From: an uncultured beta proteobacterium
GTDB lineage: Bacteria; Pseudomonadota; Gammaproteobacteria; Burkholderiales; Burkholderiaceae_C
Direction: 5' to 3'
Assembly (NCBI GenBank): GCA_903920695.1
Contig: CAIXNB010000140.1
Coordinates: forward strand, 1-41,119
DNA: 41,119 nt
Below, one piece after another: positions 17,731 through 26,089 of the stretch; the first letter of the stretch is position 1, and each line of letters opens with the position of its first letter. A program made the position numbers and the translations under genes. A model generated the notes under the pieces. That model was not told the DNA's origin and did not search any database. It was given only the letters and a program-made list of their open reading frames with translations.

Positions 17731-18219
17731 ATGGCATCCGTTAACAAAGTCATTCTCGTGGGCAACCTGGGGCGCGACCCCGAAGTGCGCTACCTGCCCA
17801 GCGGCGACCCAGTGGCCAACGTCACGATTGCGACCAGCAGCAAGTACAAGAGCAAAACCGGCGAGATGGTCGAAGAGACCGAGTGGCACCGTGTCACCTT
17901 CTTCGGCAAGCTGGCCGAGATCGTTGGCCAGTACCTGAAAAAGGGCCGCTCCGTCTACGTCGAAGGCCGTATCAAGACGCGCAAATACACCGACAAAGAC
18001 GGCGTTGAGAAATACGCAACCGACATCATCGCCAATGAAATGCAGATGCTCGGTGGCCGCGAAGGCATGGGCGAACCGTCAGGCGACGACGAAGGCTCCG
18101 GCGGTGGCTACCAGCGCCAGGCACCGGCGGCGCGTCCGGCGGCACCCGCAGCCCGTCCGGCGGTAGCGTCGAAACCGTCCAGCGGTTTCGACGACATGGA
18201 TGACGACATTCCGTTCTAA
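17731..18219 (+). CDS. ssb: Single-stranded DNA-binding protein
   Basis: 162 residues from ATG 17731 ([20 protein letters not shown]); the ATG at 17713 is upstream of the ribosome site AAGGGA and is not used. The OB fold covers about residues 1-108 with the conserved [13 protein letters not shown] and [11 protein letters not shown] segments. A Gly/Ala/Pro/Arg-rich linker and the acidic tip DDMDDDIPF, which recruits partner proteins of replication and repair, complete it. A TATAAA at 17672-17677 could be its -10 element. The stop is 9 bp from the stop of the convergent heme oxygenase gene. Confidence 0.97.
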   Translation: MASVNKVILVGNLGRDPEVRYLPSGDPVANVTIATSSKYKSKTGEMVEETEWHRVTFFGKLAEIVGQYLKKGRSVYVEGRIKTRKYTDKDGVEKYATDIIANEMQMLGGREGMGEPSGDDEGSGGGYQRQAPAARPAAPAARPAVASKPSSGFDDMDDDIPF

Positions 18220-18228
18220 GCTGGTAGT

Positions 18229-18840
18229 TCAAGTACTTGCGGCCAGCCGGTCGCGACAGGCGTCCAGGTGCATCTTGATGGCCTCGAAGGTCGCCGTTGC
18301 AGCGCCAGCCGCGGCTTCCCATTCCTGCTGCGGGCACACGGCCTCGGCAAATTGAAGAAAATCGTCCCAGCGCTGGCGCGACAGTGTTCCGTAACCGTCG
18401 AAGAACGCGGTCGGCAAATTTGCAATCGTCAGTCGGTGCAGGAGTCGCGCAATATGCTGTCCACCTTGCGCCGAACCTTCAATGGTGTAGAGCACACCAA
18501 TCAAGGTGTTGATGGATTGCAGGTCAGGCAGGTTCGCATTAACCCGGACTGGAGTGCGTCCGAGCGCAGCCAGGTCGGCTTCAAGGGCTGGAAGTTTGCG
18601 GCGCGAAGCGTAGTCGAAAAGACCGGGGTGTTGCGCGAGAAATTCAAGAATGGCGGCTTCTGCCTGAACCTGTATGCCATGCAGCGCTTCCAGTGCATTA
18701 CCGTATTGCACAAGTGTCAGCTCTGGTCTGACCAGCGGCGCCAGCACCGGGTGATGATCGATGATGTGATGAAGTTGTTTGGTCGCCTGCCGAAGCTGGT
18801 GATGAAGGCCGACGGATTGACTATTGCGCATGGTGAACAT
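18229..18840 (-). CDS. Biliverdin-producing heme oxygenase (BphO-like)
   Basis: 203 residues from the ATG at 18840. LHHQLRQATKQLHHIIDHH carries the LRxAT...H pattern in which the His is the proximal heme ligand, and LYTIEGSAQGGQHIARLL is the distal-helix region (Gly-rich kink) of bacterial heme oxygenases. It opens heme to biliverdin, iron and CO in the cytoplasm. Bacterial members often supply the chromophore for bacteriophytochromes, but no phytochrome gene is in the window, so an iron-scavenging role is equally open. The start overlaps the upstream stop as TGATG, so expression is coupled to the preceding gene of unknown function. Confidence 0.82.
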   Translation of the reverse strand: MFTMRNSQSVGLHHQLRQATKQLHHIIDHHPVLAPLVRPELTLVQYGNALEALHGIQVQAEAAILEFLAQHPGLFDYASRRKLPALEADLAALGRTPVRVNANLPDLQSINTLIGVLYTIEGSAQGGQHIARLLHRLTIANLPTAFFDGYGTLSRQRWDDFLQFAEAVCPQQEWEAAAGAATATFEAIKMHLDACRDRLAAST

Positions 18841-19481
18841 CAGCCTGCTTTTGTTTGCGCTGCAATAGCGCGTGCCCGTTCCAGTGTTTCGTTGGCGGAT
18901 TGACACCAGCGCGCCGGGAAGCGGCTGGCGTCCCCCATCCAGGACATCAGGCTAGGTACCGCCATATCGAGGCCGCAACACTCGTCGCAGACAGCAGCCC
19001 CCATCAGCCCGCCCGCCCTTTTGATCCAGCCTTTGGCGGTGGAATCGAAAGAAACGATCAGTGCATCAAAATCTGCTTGGGGTATCCAGCGTTGTCTGGC
19101 TTCACGCAATAAATTGGCAGCGTGCTGCAGCTTGCGGTAGGCGTCTTCTCTTTCGGGAACTGCCGCAGACAAAGCATCGTATAGGCAGTCCAGATGCGCT
19201 TCCATCAGCCAGCGCGGCATACCCTTTCCCGCCAGCAGGGCGGCCAGCCACAACACTTGCTTGTCCACCTCGTCCTGCGGTAGGTTGACCAAGGTCACCA
19301 GGTAGCCGCCGTCAGAGCGCGCGAATCGGCTGCCGCGGCTTCCATAACGCATGTAGAAGTAGGGATGCAAGTCATAGCAGCGCCGGGCAGCTAACAAACT
19401 TGCTTCGATTTCGCGCGGATCCGACGGCAGCGGGTGGTCCACGGTTTCGCTGTTGAAGAGTGGGTTGTCAACGGATTTCAT
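18840..19481 (-). CDS. Unknown protein translationally coupled to heme oxygenase
   Basis: 213 residues; I do not recognise the family. It appears soluble and mostly helical, with no signal peptide or membrane segment. Distinct features: an aromatic cluster YDLHPYFYMRYGSRGSRFAR (about residues 36-55), a VTLVNLPQDEVDKQVLWLAALLAGKGMPRWLMEAHLDCLYDAL helix pair (residues 62-104), and VCDECCGLD with three cysteines in five positions (about residues 164-172). The TGATG overlap places it immediately before the heme oxygenase gene in the same transcript, suggesting a role in heme or bilin handling, sensing or regulation; the Cys cluster could bind metal or heme (both inference). The 163-bp spacer upstream should contain the promoter. 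Confidence 0.75.
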   Translation of the reverse strand: MKSVDNPLFNSETVDHPLPSDPREIEASLLAARRCYDLHPYFYMRYGSRGSRFARSDGGYLVTLVNLPQDEVDKQVLWLAALLAGKGMPRWLMEAHLDCLYDALSAAVPEREDAYRKLQHAANLLREARQRWIPQADFDALIVSFDSTAKGWIKRAGGLMGAAVCDECCGLDMAVPSLMSWMGDASRFPARWCQSANETLERARAIAAQTKAG

Positions 19482-19644
19482 AAAGTCCCTGGTATGCCAA
19501 CGGCCTGAAAAGCTTCGGTATGGCGCTGTAATTTTTGATAACTATAACGCTGCCCGGCATTTATCGAACGGGAAATATCGGGAAGATATGCGGGGCGCGC
19601 GCAATCGATCAAGTTCACCGATCACAGCGCATCACGCAGACCAG

Positions 19645-20760
19645 CTACGACGTGATCACGCCGCCGCCAAGGCAAACGTCAGCGTCGTACAGCACGGCCG
19701 ACTGTCCCGGCGTGACGGCCCATTGTGGCGCGGGGAATGTCAAGTCGAAAGCCTGATCCGCACCTGGCGCCAGCGTGCACGGCGCGTCAAGCTGGCGATA
19801 ACGGGTCTTGGATGCCAGATTGCCAGCCTGCGGCGCCGTACCCGAAATCCAGCTCGCGTCATCGGCGCGCAGCGCGTTTGAGAGCAGCCAGGGGTGCTCG
19901 TGCCCCTGCACGACCCACAGGGTGTTGTTTTCCATGTCCTTGCGCGCGACAAACCAGGGCGCGTGGTCACCGCCGCCGCGTTGTGCACCTTTGGCCTTGA
20001 GGCCGCCGATGCCCAGACCCTGGCGCTGGCCCAGTGTGTAAAAGCTCAAGCCCACGTGCTGGCCGATGGTCTGACCCTTGTCGTTCTTGATCGGTCCGGG
20101 TTCCCTGGCGATGTAGCGGTTCAGAAACTCGCGGAACGGGCGCTCGCCGATGAAGCAGATGCCGGTTGAGTCCTTTTTCTTCGCGTTCGGCAGGCCGATC
20201 TCGAGTGCCAAGCGGCGCACCTCGGTCTTGTGCAGTTCGCCGACCGGGAACAGGGTCTTGGCCAACTGGGCCTGGCTCAACCGGTGCAGGAAATAGCTCT
20301 GGTCTTTCGATGGGTCCAGGCCCTTGAGCAACTCGTACTTCTGGTTGCTGGCGTTGTGGCGCACGCGGGCGTAATGGCCGGTGGCTATCCTGTCAGCGCC
20401 CAGGCGCAGCGCATGGTCCAGGAAAGACTTAAACTTGATCTCGGCGTTGCACAGGATGTCGGGGTTGGGTGTGCGCCCGGCCTGGTACTCGCGCAGGAAT
20501 TCGGCGAAGACGCGGTCCTTGTACTCAGCGGCGAAGTTGACGTGTTCGATCTCGATGCCAATCACATCGGCAACAGCGGCGGCGTCGACGAAATCGATGT
20601 TGGACGAGCAGTATTCGGAGTCGTCATCGTCTTCCCAGTTTTTCATGAAGATGCCGATGACCTCGTAACCCTGCTGTTTGAGCAGCCAGGCACTCACCGC
20701 CGAGTCGACGCCCCCGCTCAAACCGACCACCACCTTTTGCCCGCTGTGCTGCTGTTCCAT
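19645..20760 (-). CDS. mnmA: tRNA-specific 2-thiouridylase MnmA
   Basis: 371 residues from ATG 20760; the longer open frame upstream (to 21162) is antisense to the SDR gene and not coding. The PP-loop SGGVDS (residues 15-20) binds [17 protein letters not shown] is the conserved tRNA-contact loop; catalytic Cys104 in [12 protein letters not shown] and Cys202 in [13 protein letters not shown] form the persulfide/disulfide pair. It thiolates U34 of tRNA-Lys, -Glu and -Gln using sulfur relayed from IscS. Divergent from the SDR gene (64-bp gap). Confidence 0.96.
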   Translation of the reverse strand: MEQQHSGQKVVVGLSGGVDSAVSAWLLKQQGYEVIGIFMKNWEDDDDSEYCSSNIDFVDAAAVADVIGIEIEHVNFAAEYKDRVFAEFLREYQAGRTPNPDILCNAEIKFKSFLDHALRLGADRIATGHYARVRHNASNQKYELLKGLDPSKDQSYFLHRLSQAQLAKTLFPVGELHKTEVRRLALEIGLPNAKKKDSTGICFIGERPFREFLNRYIAREPGPIKNDKGQTIGQHVGLSFYTLGQRQGLGIGGLKAKGAQRGGGDHAPWFVARKDMENNTLWVVQGHEHPWLLSNALRADDASWISGTAPQAGNLASKTRYRQLDAPCTLAPGADQAFDLTFPAPQWAVTPGQSAVLYDADVCLGGGVITS

Positions 20761-20824
20761 AGGTATGCGATTATCCTTGCCTGCGTTGGATGACATGCTT
20801 TTTGCAAAATAATGAGGAGACACC

Positions 20825-21580
20825 ATGGACTTGCAACTCAAGGACAAGACGGCGCTGGTCACCGGTGCCAGCACCGGTATTGGCCGCAGCATCGCCATTG
20901 CCCTGGCGGCCGAAGGGGTGCGCGTGGCGATCACAGCGCGCCGCCTGCCGCTGCTGGGCGAGGTGGCCGATGAGATAGTGACCAGAGGCGGGTATCGGCC
21001 CGTTGTCATTGAGTCGGATCTGTACGTCGAAGATGCTGCGCAACAACTGACGGCGGCGGCCATCACGGGTCTCGGGCAGGTCGATATTCTGGTGAACAAT
21101 GCCGGCGGCTCGCGCAGCTTCACCGACCTGCACGTGAGCGAAGAGCGCTGGCAGGAAGCCATGACGCTGAACTTTCATCGGCCGCGCCAGATTGCCGACG
21201 CGCTGCTGGACCAGATGATTGCGCACCAATGGGGGCGCATCATCAACATCACCGGCAAGAGCGAGCCCGAGCATGTGAACGGCGCTTTCTGTGCCAAGGC
21301 CGGCATCCACAGCTGGGCCAAGGGCCTGAGCCGGATGGTGGGCAAGCACGGCATCACGGTCAACTGCGTGCCACCCGGGCGCATCCTGTCGGAGCAGATT
21401 TTGCGCAATTACACGCCGGAGTACCGCCAGTGGCAGTCGGACCATGAAATACCCGTTGGTCGCTATGGTGAGCCCGAAGAACTGGCGCATCTGGTGTGTT
21501 TTCTCGCGTCGCCATTGGCGAGCTACATCACCGGGACCGTGATTGCCGTGGACGGGGGTTTGCGCCGATACCAGTTCTGA
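20825..21580 (+). CDS. SDR-fold protein lacking the catalytic tyrosine
   Basis: 251 residues with a complete Rossmann fold: cofactor loop TGASTGIG (13-20), NNAG (91-94), and the C-terminal [11 protein letters not shown] and [11 protein letters not shown] segments of classical short-chain dehydrogenases. The active site deviates. Where YxxxK is expected the sequence is A154-F-C-A-K158, so Lys is kept but Tyr is Ala, and the usual catalytic Ser region reads [10 protein letters not shown]. Either another residue takes over proton donation, or the protein binds NAD(P) without classic oxidoreductase activity. GAGGAGA precedes the ATG. It is followed 90 bp later by a Bug receptor gene on the same strand, suggesting an organic-acid catabolic context. 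Confidence 0.85.
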   Translation: MDLQLKDKTALVTGASTGIGRSIAIALAAEGVRVAITARRLPLLGEVADEIVTRGGYRPVVIESDLYVEDAAQQLTAAAITGLGQVDILVNNAGGSRSFTDLHVSEERWQEAMTLNFHRPRQIADALLDQMIAHQWGRIINITGKSEPEHVNGAFCAKAGIHSWAKGLSRMVGKHGITVNCVPPGRILSEQILRNYTPEYRQWQSDHEIPVGRYGEPEELAHLVCFLASPLASYITGTVIAVDGGLRRYQF

Positions 21581-21589
21581 GACTTTGCG

Positions 21590-21636
21590 GGACAGACCAA
21601 GGCTACAGGAGCGAAGCGAGTGAGCTTGCTCTGTCC
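21590..21636. repeat. Imperfect hairpin between the SDR and Bug genes
   Basis: GGACAGA (21590-21596) pairs with TCTGTCC (21630-21636); between them lies GGAGCGAAGCGAGTGAGC, a GAAGCGAG-type motif seen in many dispersed intergenic repeats. It could attenuate read-through from the SDR gene, but no T-run follows, so it is not a standard terminator. Confidence 0.4.
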
Positions 21637-21670
21637 TCAACTTGAAGCCATCTTATTGGAAGGGAAACCC

Positions 21671-22666
21671 ATGAATTCAAATTCTTTGATCCATCGCCGC
21701 CAGTGGCTGTTGGCCGCCGGCGCTGCCAGCCTTGCAGCGACTGTTTTGCCCGTGCACGCGCAAAGCACCTGGCCATCCAAGCCGATCCGCTTCGTCGTGC
21801 CCTTTGCACCGGGCGGCACTTCGGAGATCGTGGCGCGCTCGGTCGCGGCTGAATTGACCAAGCAGTTGGGCTACAACGTCTACGTTGAGAACAAGCCGGG
21901 CGGTGCCGGCGTCGTTGCCATGAGTGACGTGGCCAAGTCGGTACCCGATGGCCACACGCTGATCCTGGGCCACGTCGGCACGCTGGCGGTCAATCCCTAT
22001 ATGCTGAAGAACCAGTCCTATGACGTGAACCGGGACTTCATCCCGGTGACGCTGCTGGCCAAGGTGCCCAATGTGTTTGTGGTGCATGCCGATGTGCCAG
22101 CGAAGAATTTCCGCGAATTCGTCGCCTATGTGAAGAAGAATCCGGGCCAGCTCAACTACGGTTCCGCTGGCAATGCCAGTGCAGGGCATCTGGCGATGGA
22201 ATACCTGAAACTGGTGACCGGCATGTTCATCACCCATATCCCGTATCGCGGCACCGGTCCGCAATTGACTGATTTGCTGGCCGGGCGCACGCAGGCTTCG
22301 TCAGCTGGGTTGCCGGCATTGTCGGCCCACATCAAGAGCGGCAGGCTGCGCGCCATTGCGGTTGGCACGCAGCAGCGCATCTCGCAGTTGCCCGATGTGC
22401 CGACGGTGGCCGAGATGGGCTACAAGGACTTCGAGACCTCGCAGTGGTATGGCATTCTGGTGCCGGCGGGTACGCCGTCCGAGATTGTCAAACGCATCCA
22501 GGAGGAGTCGCTCAAGGCGCTCAAGTCGAGCGCCGTCACTGAGCGTTTTGCCAACGATAACGCGGTCGGCGGTGGTGGCCCCTCGACCGAGTTTGCGGCC
22601 TTCATCGCCAAGGAGCAGCGAATCTGGAGCGACATTGTTGTGCGCGCCCAGATCAAGGCGGATTAG
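21671..22666 (+). CDS. Bug-family (TctC) periplasmic substrate-binding receptor
   Basis: 331 residues from ATG 21671 (GGAAGGGA upstream). The N-terminus HRRQWLLAAGAASLAA with cleavage after VHA contains a twin Arg, so export by Tat or Sec is possible. Mature-protein hallmarks of Bug proteins: WPSKPIRFVVPFAPGGTSEI, VVYVENKPGGAGVVAM-like segment (here YVENKPGGAG), HIPYRGTGPQLTDLLAGRTQ and VPTVAEMGYKDFE. Bug receptors capture carboxylates or other small metabolites for tripartite tricarboxylate transport or for signalling; orphan copies are very numerous in Burkholderiales. No TctA/TctB membrane genes are adjacent, so this is an orphan receptor. Confidence 0.92.
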   Translation: MNSNSLIHRRQWLLAAGAASLAATVLPVHAQSTWPSKPIRFVVPFAPGGTSEIVARSVAAELTKQLGYNVYVENKPGGAGVVAMSDVAKSVPDGHTLILGHVGTLAVNPYMLKNQSYDVNRDFIPVTLLAKVPNVFVVHADVPAKNFREFVAYVKKNPGQLNYGSAGNASAGHLAMEYLKLVTGMFITHIPYRGTGPQLTDLLAGRTQASSAGLPALSAHIKSGRLRAIAVGTQQRISQLPDVPTVAEMGYKDFETSQWYGILVPAGTPSEIVKRIQEESLKALKSSAVTERFANDNAVGGGGPSTEFAAFIAKEQRIWSDIVVRAQIKAD

Positions 22667-22847
22667 TCCTGCAGGGCACCTGGCACGGGCGTGGAGATTG
22701 CCCTTTCATTGACCCACATCATGCTGGTTAGGGGCGGTAGGGGGGGTAAATTCAGTTAAGCTCGGCGTCGCAGTGCCTCCCCTGTCTACTGCCGGTGGGA
22801 ACGGTGCTGCCCTAGTCATTGCCAATCACAAGTTGAGGAGTCGCTTC

Positions 22848-24488
22848 ATGCAAACTGGCGTACCTACCGGGACGACATCGGGTGATACACCCAAAAAGGG
22901 ACAGCGTATCGGCGTCCCACGCGAAATTTTTCCATTGGAAAAACGTGTGGCCACCGTGCCCGAGGTCGTTGAAAAGCTGATCAAGCTCGGCTTTTCCGTG
23001 GCCATAGAAAGCGGCGCCGGAGACGCTGCCAACATGAGCGACGAGTCCTACGTGGCCGCTGGTGCGACGGTGGTGCCGACTGCCGCCCAACTCTGGGCCG
23101 AATCCGACATCGTGTTCAAGGTCTGCGTCCCGACCCCGGCCGAAGTAGACATGATGCGCGTAGGCGGCATCCTGATCGACTTCATCTGGCCTGGGCAAAA
23201 CCCGGAATTGATGAAGCAACTGGCCGCCAAGAAGGCGACCGTGCTGGCCATCGACGCGCTGCCGCGCATGCTCAGTCGCGCCCAGAAGATGGACGCACTG
23301 ACTTCCCAGGCCGGTGTCGCGGGTTACCGTGCTGTCATCGAGGCGGCCAACGCCTTCGGTCGCTTCTTCGCCGGCCAGATCACGGCTGCGGGCAAGGTTG
23401 CACCCGCCAAGGTCTTCATTGCCGGCGCCGGTGTGGCTGGCCTGGCGGCCATTGGCACGGCAGTCGGCCTGGGCGCCATTGTGCGTGCCAACGACACCCG
23501 TGCCGAAGTGGCCGATCAGGTCATCTCGATGGGTGGCGAATTCGTCAAGGTTGATTACGAAGAAGAAGGTTCTGGCGGCGGCGGTTACGCCAAGGTCATG
23601 AGCGAGGGCTTCCAGCAGGCCCAGCGCGACATGTACGCCAAGCAGGCGCGGGAGGTGGACATCATCATCACCACCGCGCTGATTCCCGGCAAGCCCGCGC
23701 CCAAGCTGATCACGGCCGAGATGGTCAAGAGCATGAAGCCCGGCAGCGTCATCGTTGACATGGCGGCTGAGCGCGGCGGCAACTGCGAACTGACTGTTCC
23801 GGGTCAGGCAGTCGTCGTGCACGGCGTAACCATCGTCGGCTACACCGACCTGGCCTCGCGCCTGGCCAAGCAGTCCTCAACGCTGTACGGCACCAACCTG
23901 TTCCGACTGGCCGAAGAACTGTGCAAGGCCAAGGATGGCATCGCCAACATCAACATGGAGGATGACGCCATCCGCGGCCTGACGGTCATCAAGGACGGCG
24001 AAATCACCTGGCCGGCACCGGCACCCAAGCTGCCCGCTGCCGCCACGGCGGCGCCCAAGCCTGCAGCCGCACCGGCGGCGAAGAAGGGCGGCCATGGTCA
24101 CGGCGGCGGTGGCGGCGAACCGATGGCGGGCAGCAAGCTGGCCATCATGTTCGGCGTTGCAGCCGCGCTGTTCTGGCTCGTTGGCAACAGCGCGCCACCG
24201 GCCTTCCTGTCGCACTTCACGGTCTTCGTGCTGGCCTGCTTCGTCGGCTACATGGTGGTTTGGAACGTCAAGCCAGCCCTGCATACGCCACTGATGAGCG
24301 TGACCAATGCCATCTCCAGCATCATCGCCATCGGCGCTCTGGTACAGGTTTCACCGCTGGCCGGCGCAGCGGGGCGACCGAATGACTGGATAAGTTGGGT
24401 CGCGGCAGCGGGCATTGTGCTCACAGCCATCAATATGTTCGGCGGCTTTGCCGTCACCCAGCGCATGCTGGCCATGTTCCGCAAATAA
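22848..24488 (+). CDS. pntA: NAD(P) transhydrogenase subunit alpha
   Basis: 546 residues from ATG 22848 with GAGGAG 8 bp upstream. N-terminal NAD(H)-binding domain: IGVPREIFPLEKRVATVP, RAQKMDALTSQAG and the dinucleotide loop GAGVAGLAAIGTAVGLGA. The C-terminus has four membrane helices (LAIMFGVAAALFWLVGNSA onward), as in E. coli PntA (510 residues). Between the domains lies an Ala/Pro-rich linker and a Gly/His cluster (GGHGHGGGGGE), not typical of E. coli. With PntB it forms the proton-translocating transhydrogenase of the inner membrane, coupling hydride transfer from NADH to NADP+ with proton influx. Followed by pntB after 12 bp. The 181-bp region upstream holds a G-rich tract but no promoter I can call. 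Confidence 0.95.
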   Translation: MQTGVPTGTTSGDTPKKGQRIGVPREIFPLEKRVATVPEVVEKLIKLGFSVAIESGAGDAANMSDESYVAAGATVVPTAAQLWAESDIVFKVCVPTPAEVDMMRVGGILIDFIWPGQNPELMKQLAAKKATVLAIDALPRMLSRAQKMDALTSQAGVAGYRAVIEAANAFGRFFAGQITAAGKVAPAKVFIAGAGVAGLAAIGTAVGLGAIVRANDTRAEVADQVISMGGEFVKVDYEEEGSGGGGYAKVMSEGFQQAQRDMYAKQAREVDIIITTALIPGKPAPKLITAEMVKSMKPGSVIVDMAAERGGNCELTVPGQAVVVHGVTIVGYTDLASRLAKQSSTLYGTNLFRLAEELCKAKDGIANINMEDDAIRGLTVIKDGEITWPAPAPKLPAAATAAPKPAAAPAAKKGGHGHGGGGGEPMAGSKLAIMFGVAAALFWLVGNSAPPAFLSHFTVFVLACFVGYMVVWNVKPALHTPLMSVTNAISSIIAIGALVQVSPLAGAAGRPNDWISWVAAAGIVLTAINMFGGFAVTQRMLAMFRK

Positions 24489-24500
24489 GGGAGGCAATTC

Positions 24501-25922
24501 ATGTTTACTACAGAACTGGCAACCGTCTCCTACATTGGGGCCACCATTCTTTTCATCCTGAGCCTGGGCGGCTTGTCGAACCAGGAAACCGCGCTGCGCG
24601 GCAACCTCTACGGCATCATTGGCATGGCGCTGGCCGTGCTGGCAACCGTGTTCGGCCCGCAAGTCACTTGGGCCGGTATTCCCTGGATCATTGTTGCCAT
24701 GCTGATCGGTGGCTCCATCGGCTTGTACGCAGCGCGTACGGTGCAAATGACGCAGATGCCCGAACTGGTGGCTTTGATGCACAGCATGGTCGGTCTGGCC
24801 GCCATGCTGGTGGGTATCTCCACCTTCATCGATCCCGAAGCCTCCAAGGGTTTCGTCGGTGCCGCCAAATCCATCCACGAGATGGAGATTTACATCGGCA
24901 TCCTGATTGGTGCGGTCACTTTCTCTGGCTCCATCGTTGCGTTTGGCAAGTTGTCCGGCCGCATTGGTGGCAACCCGCTGCTGCTGCCGGGTCGGCACTG
25001 GCTGAACCTGCTTGGCCTGCTGCTGGTGATTTATTTTGGTCGCGAGTTCATGAACGCCCACACCATTCAAGACGGCATCATGCCGCTGGTGGTGATGACC
25101 GTGATTGCACTGCTGTTCGGTATCCACATGGTCATGGCCATCGGCGGCGCCGACATGCCGGTGGTTGTTTCGATGCTCAACAGCTACTCGGGCTGGGCTG
25201 CTGCGGCAACCGGTTTCATGCTGTCGAATGATCTGTTGATCGTGACCGGAGCCCTGGTTGGCTCCAGCGGCGCAATTCTGTCCTACATCATGTGCAAGGC
25301 GATGGCACGCAGCTTCATCAGCGTGATCGCGGGCGGCTTTGGTACGGCCAGCGCGGCACCGAAACCGGCCGGTGATGCGGCACAACCGGCGGGCGAGGTG
25401 ACCCCGATCAGCGCGACCGAAACCGCTGAACTGTTGCGTGAAGCCAAGAGCGTCATCATTGTTCCGGGTTACGGCATGGCCGTGGCACAGGCGCAGCACA
25501 CGGTGTACGAGATCACCAAGTTCCTGCGTGCAAAAGGCGTCAACATCCGCTTTGGTATTCACCCGGTGGCCGGGCGCATGCCAGGCCACATGAACGTGCT
25601 GCTGGCCGAGGCCAAAGTGCCCTACGACATCGTCTTCGAAATGGACGAGTTGAATGATGATTTTCCGAAGACCGATGTCGTGATGGTGATTGGCGCCAAC
25701 GACATCGTGAATCCGGGTGCGCAGGACGATCCGAGCAGCCCGATCGCCGGCATGCCGGTGCTCGAAGTCTGGAAGGCCAAGACCTCCATCGTCATGAAAC
25801 GCAGCATGGCTTCGGGCTACGCCGGGGTTGACAATCCGCTGTTCTACAAAGAGAACAACCGCATGCTGTTTGGCGACGCCAAGAAGATGCTCGACGAAGT
25901 GCTGGTCGTTCTGAAGAGCTGA
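24501..25922 (+). CDS. pntB: NAD(P) transhydrogenase subunit beta
   Basis: 473 residues (E. coli 462). The N-terminal half has about nine membrane helices with conserved [18 protein letters not shown] and the [20 protein letters not shown] proton-channel helix region. The C-terminal NADP(H)-binding domain carries [37 protein letters not shown] and [14 protein letters not shown], then [20 protein letters not shown], the NADP-binding loops. Strong GGGAGG ribosome site 8 bp before the ATG. Operon pntAB. About 167 bp without a gene separates it from fadD. Confidence 0.97.
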   Translation: MFTTELATVSYIGATILFILSLGGLSNQETALRGNLYGIIGMALAVLATVFGPQVTWAGIPWIIVAMLIGGSIGLYAARTVQMTQMPELVALMHSMVGLAAMLVGISTFIDPEASKGFVGAAKSIHEMEIYIGILIGAVTFSGSIVAFGKLSGRIGGNPLLLPGRHWLNLLGLLLVIYFGREFMNAHTIQDGIMPLVVMTVIALLFGIHMVMAIGGADMPVVVSMLNSYSGWAAAATGFMLSNDLLIVTGALVGSSGAILSYIMCKAMARSFISVIAGGFGTASAAPKPAGDAAQPAGEVTPISATETAELLREAKSVIIVPGYGMAVAQAQHTVYEITKFLRAKGVNIRFGIHPVAGRMPGHMNVLLAEAKVPYDIVFEMDELNDDFPKTDVVMVIGANDIVNPGAQDDPSSPIAGMPVLEVWKAKTSIVMKRSMASGYAGVDNPLFYKENNRMLFGDAKKMLDEVLVVLKS

Positions 25923-26089
25923 GATCCTTGCGCGCGGCCATGTTCCTGATGGCTTAGGGAAAGTACAGATACCAAGGGCCTCGGTTGCAGGCAAAATGAC
26001 TTGTTGCCGCACCGGCAATCGAGCATTGCGGGGCATCGACTGCAACCACAAAGCGATCAGCCCCGTCCTTAACTGTTTGGGAGACAAGC

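Noticed and set aside
25980..26050. GTTGCAG/CTGCAAC inverted repeat upstream of fadD as a FadR-type operator
   Set aside because: The half-sites are about 50 bp apart and do not resemble known fatty-acid regulator sites; probably chance.
24351..26087. 578-codon minus-strand open frame
   Set aside because: Antisense to pntA/pntB; His/Gln/Arg-rich composition typical of shadow frames.
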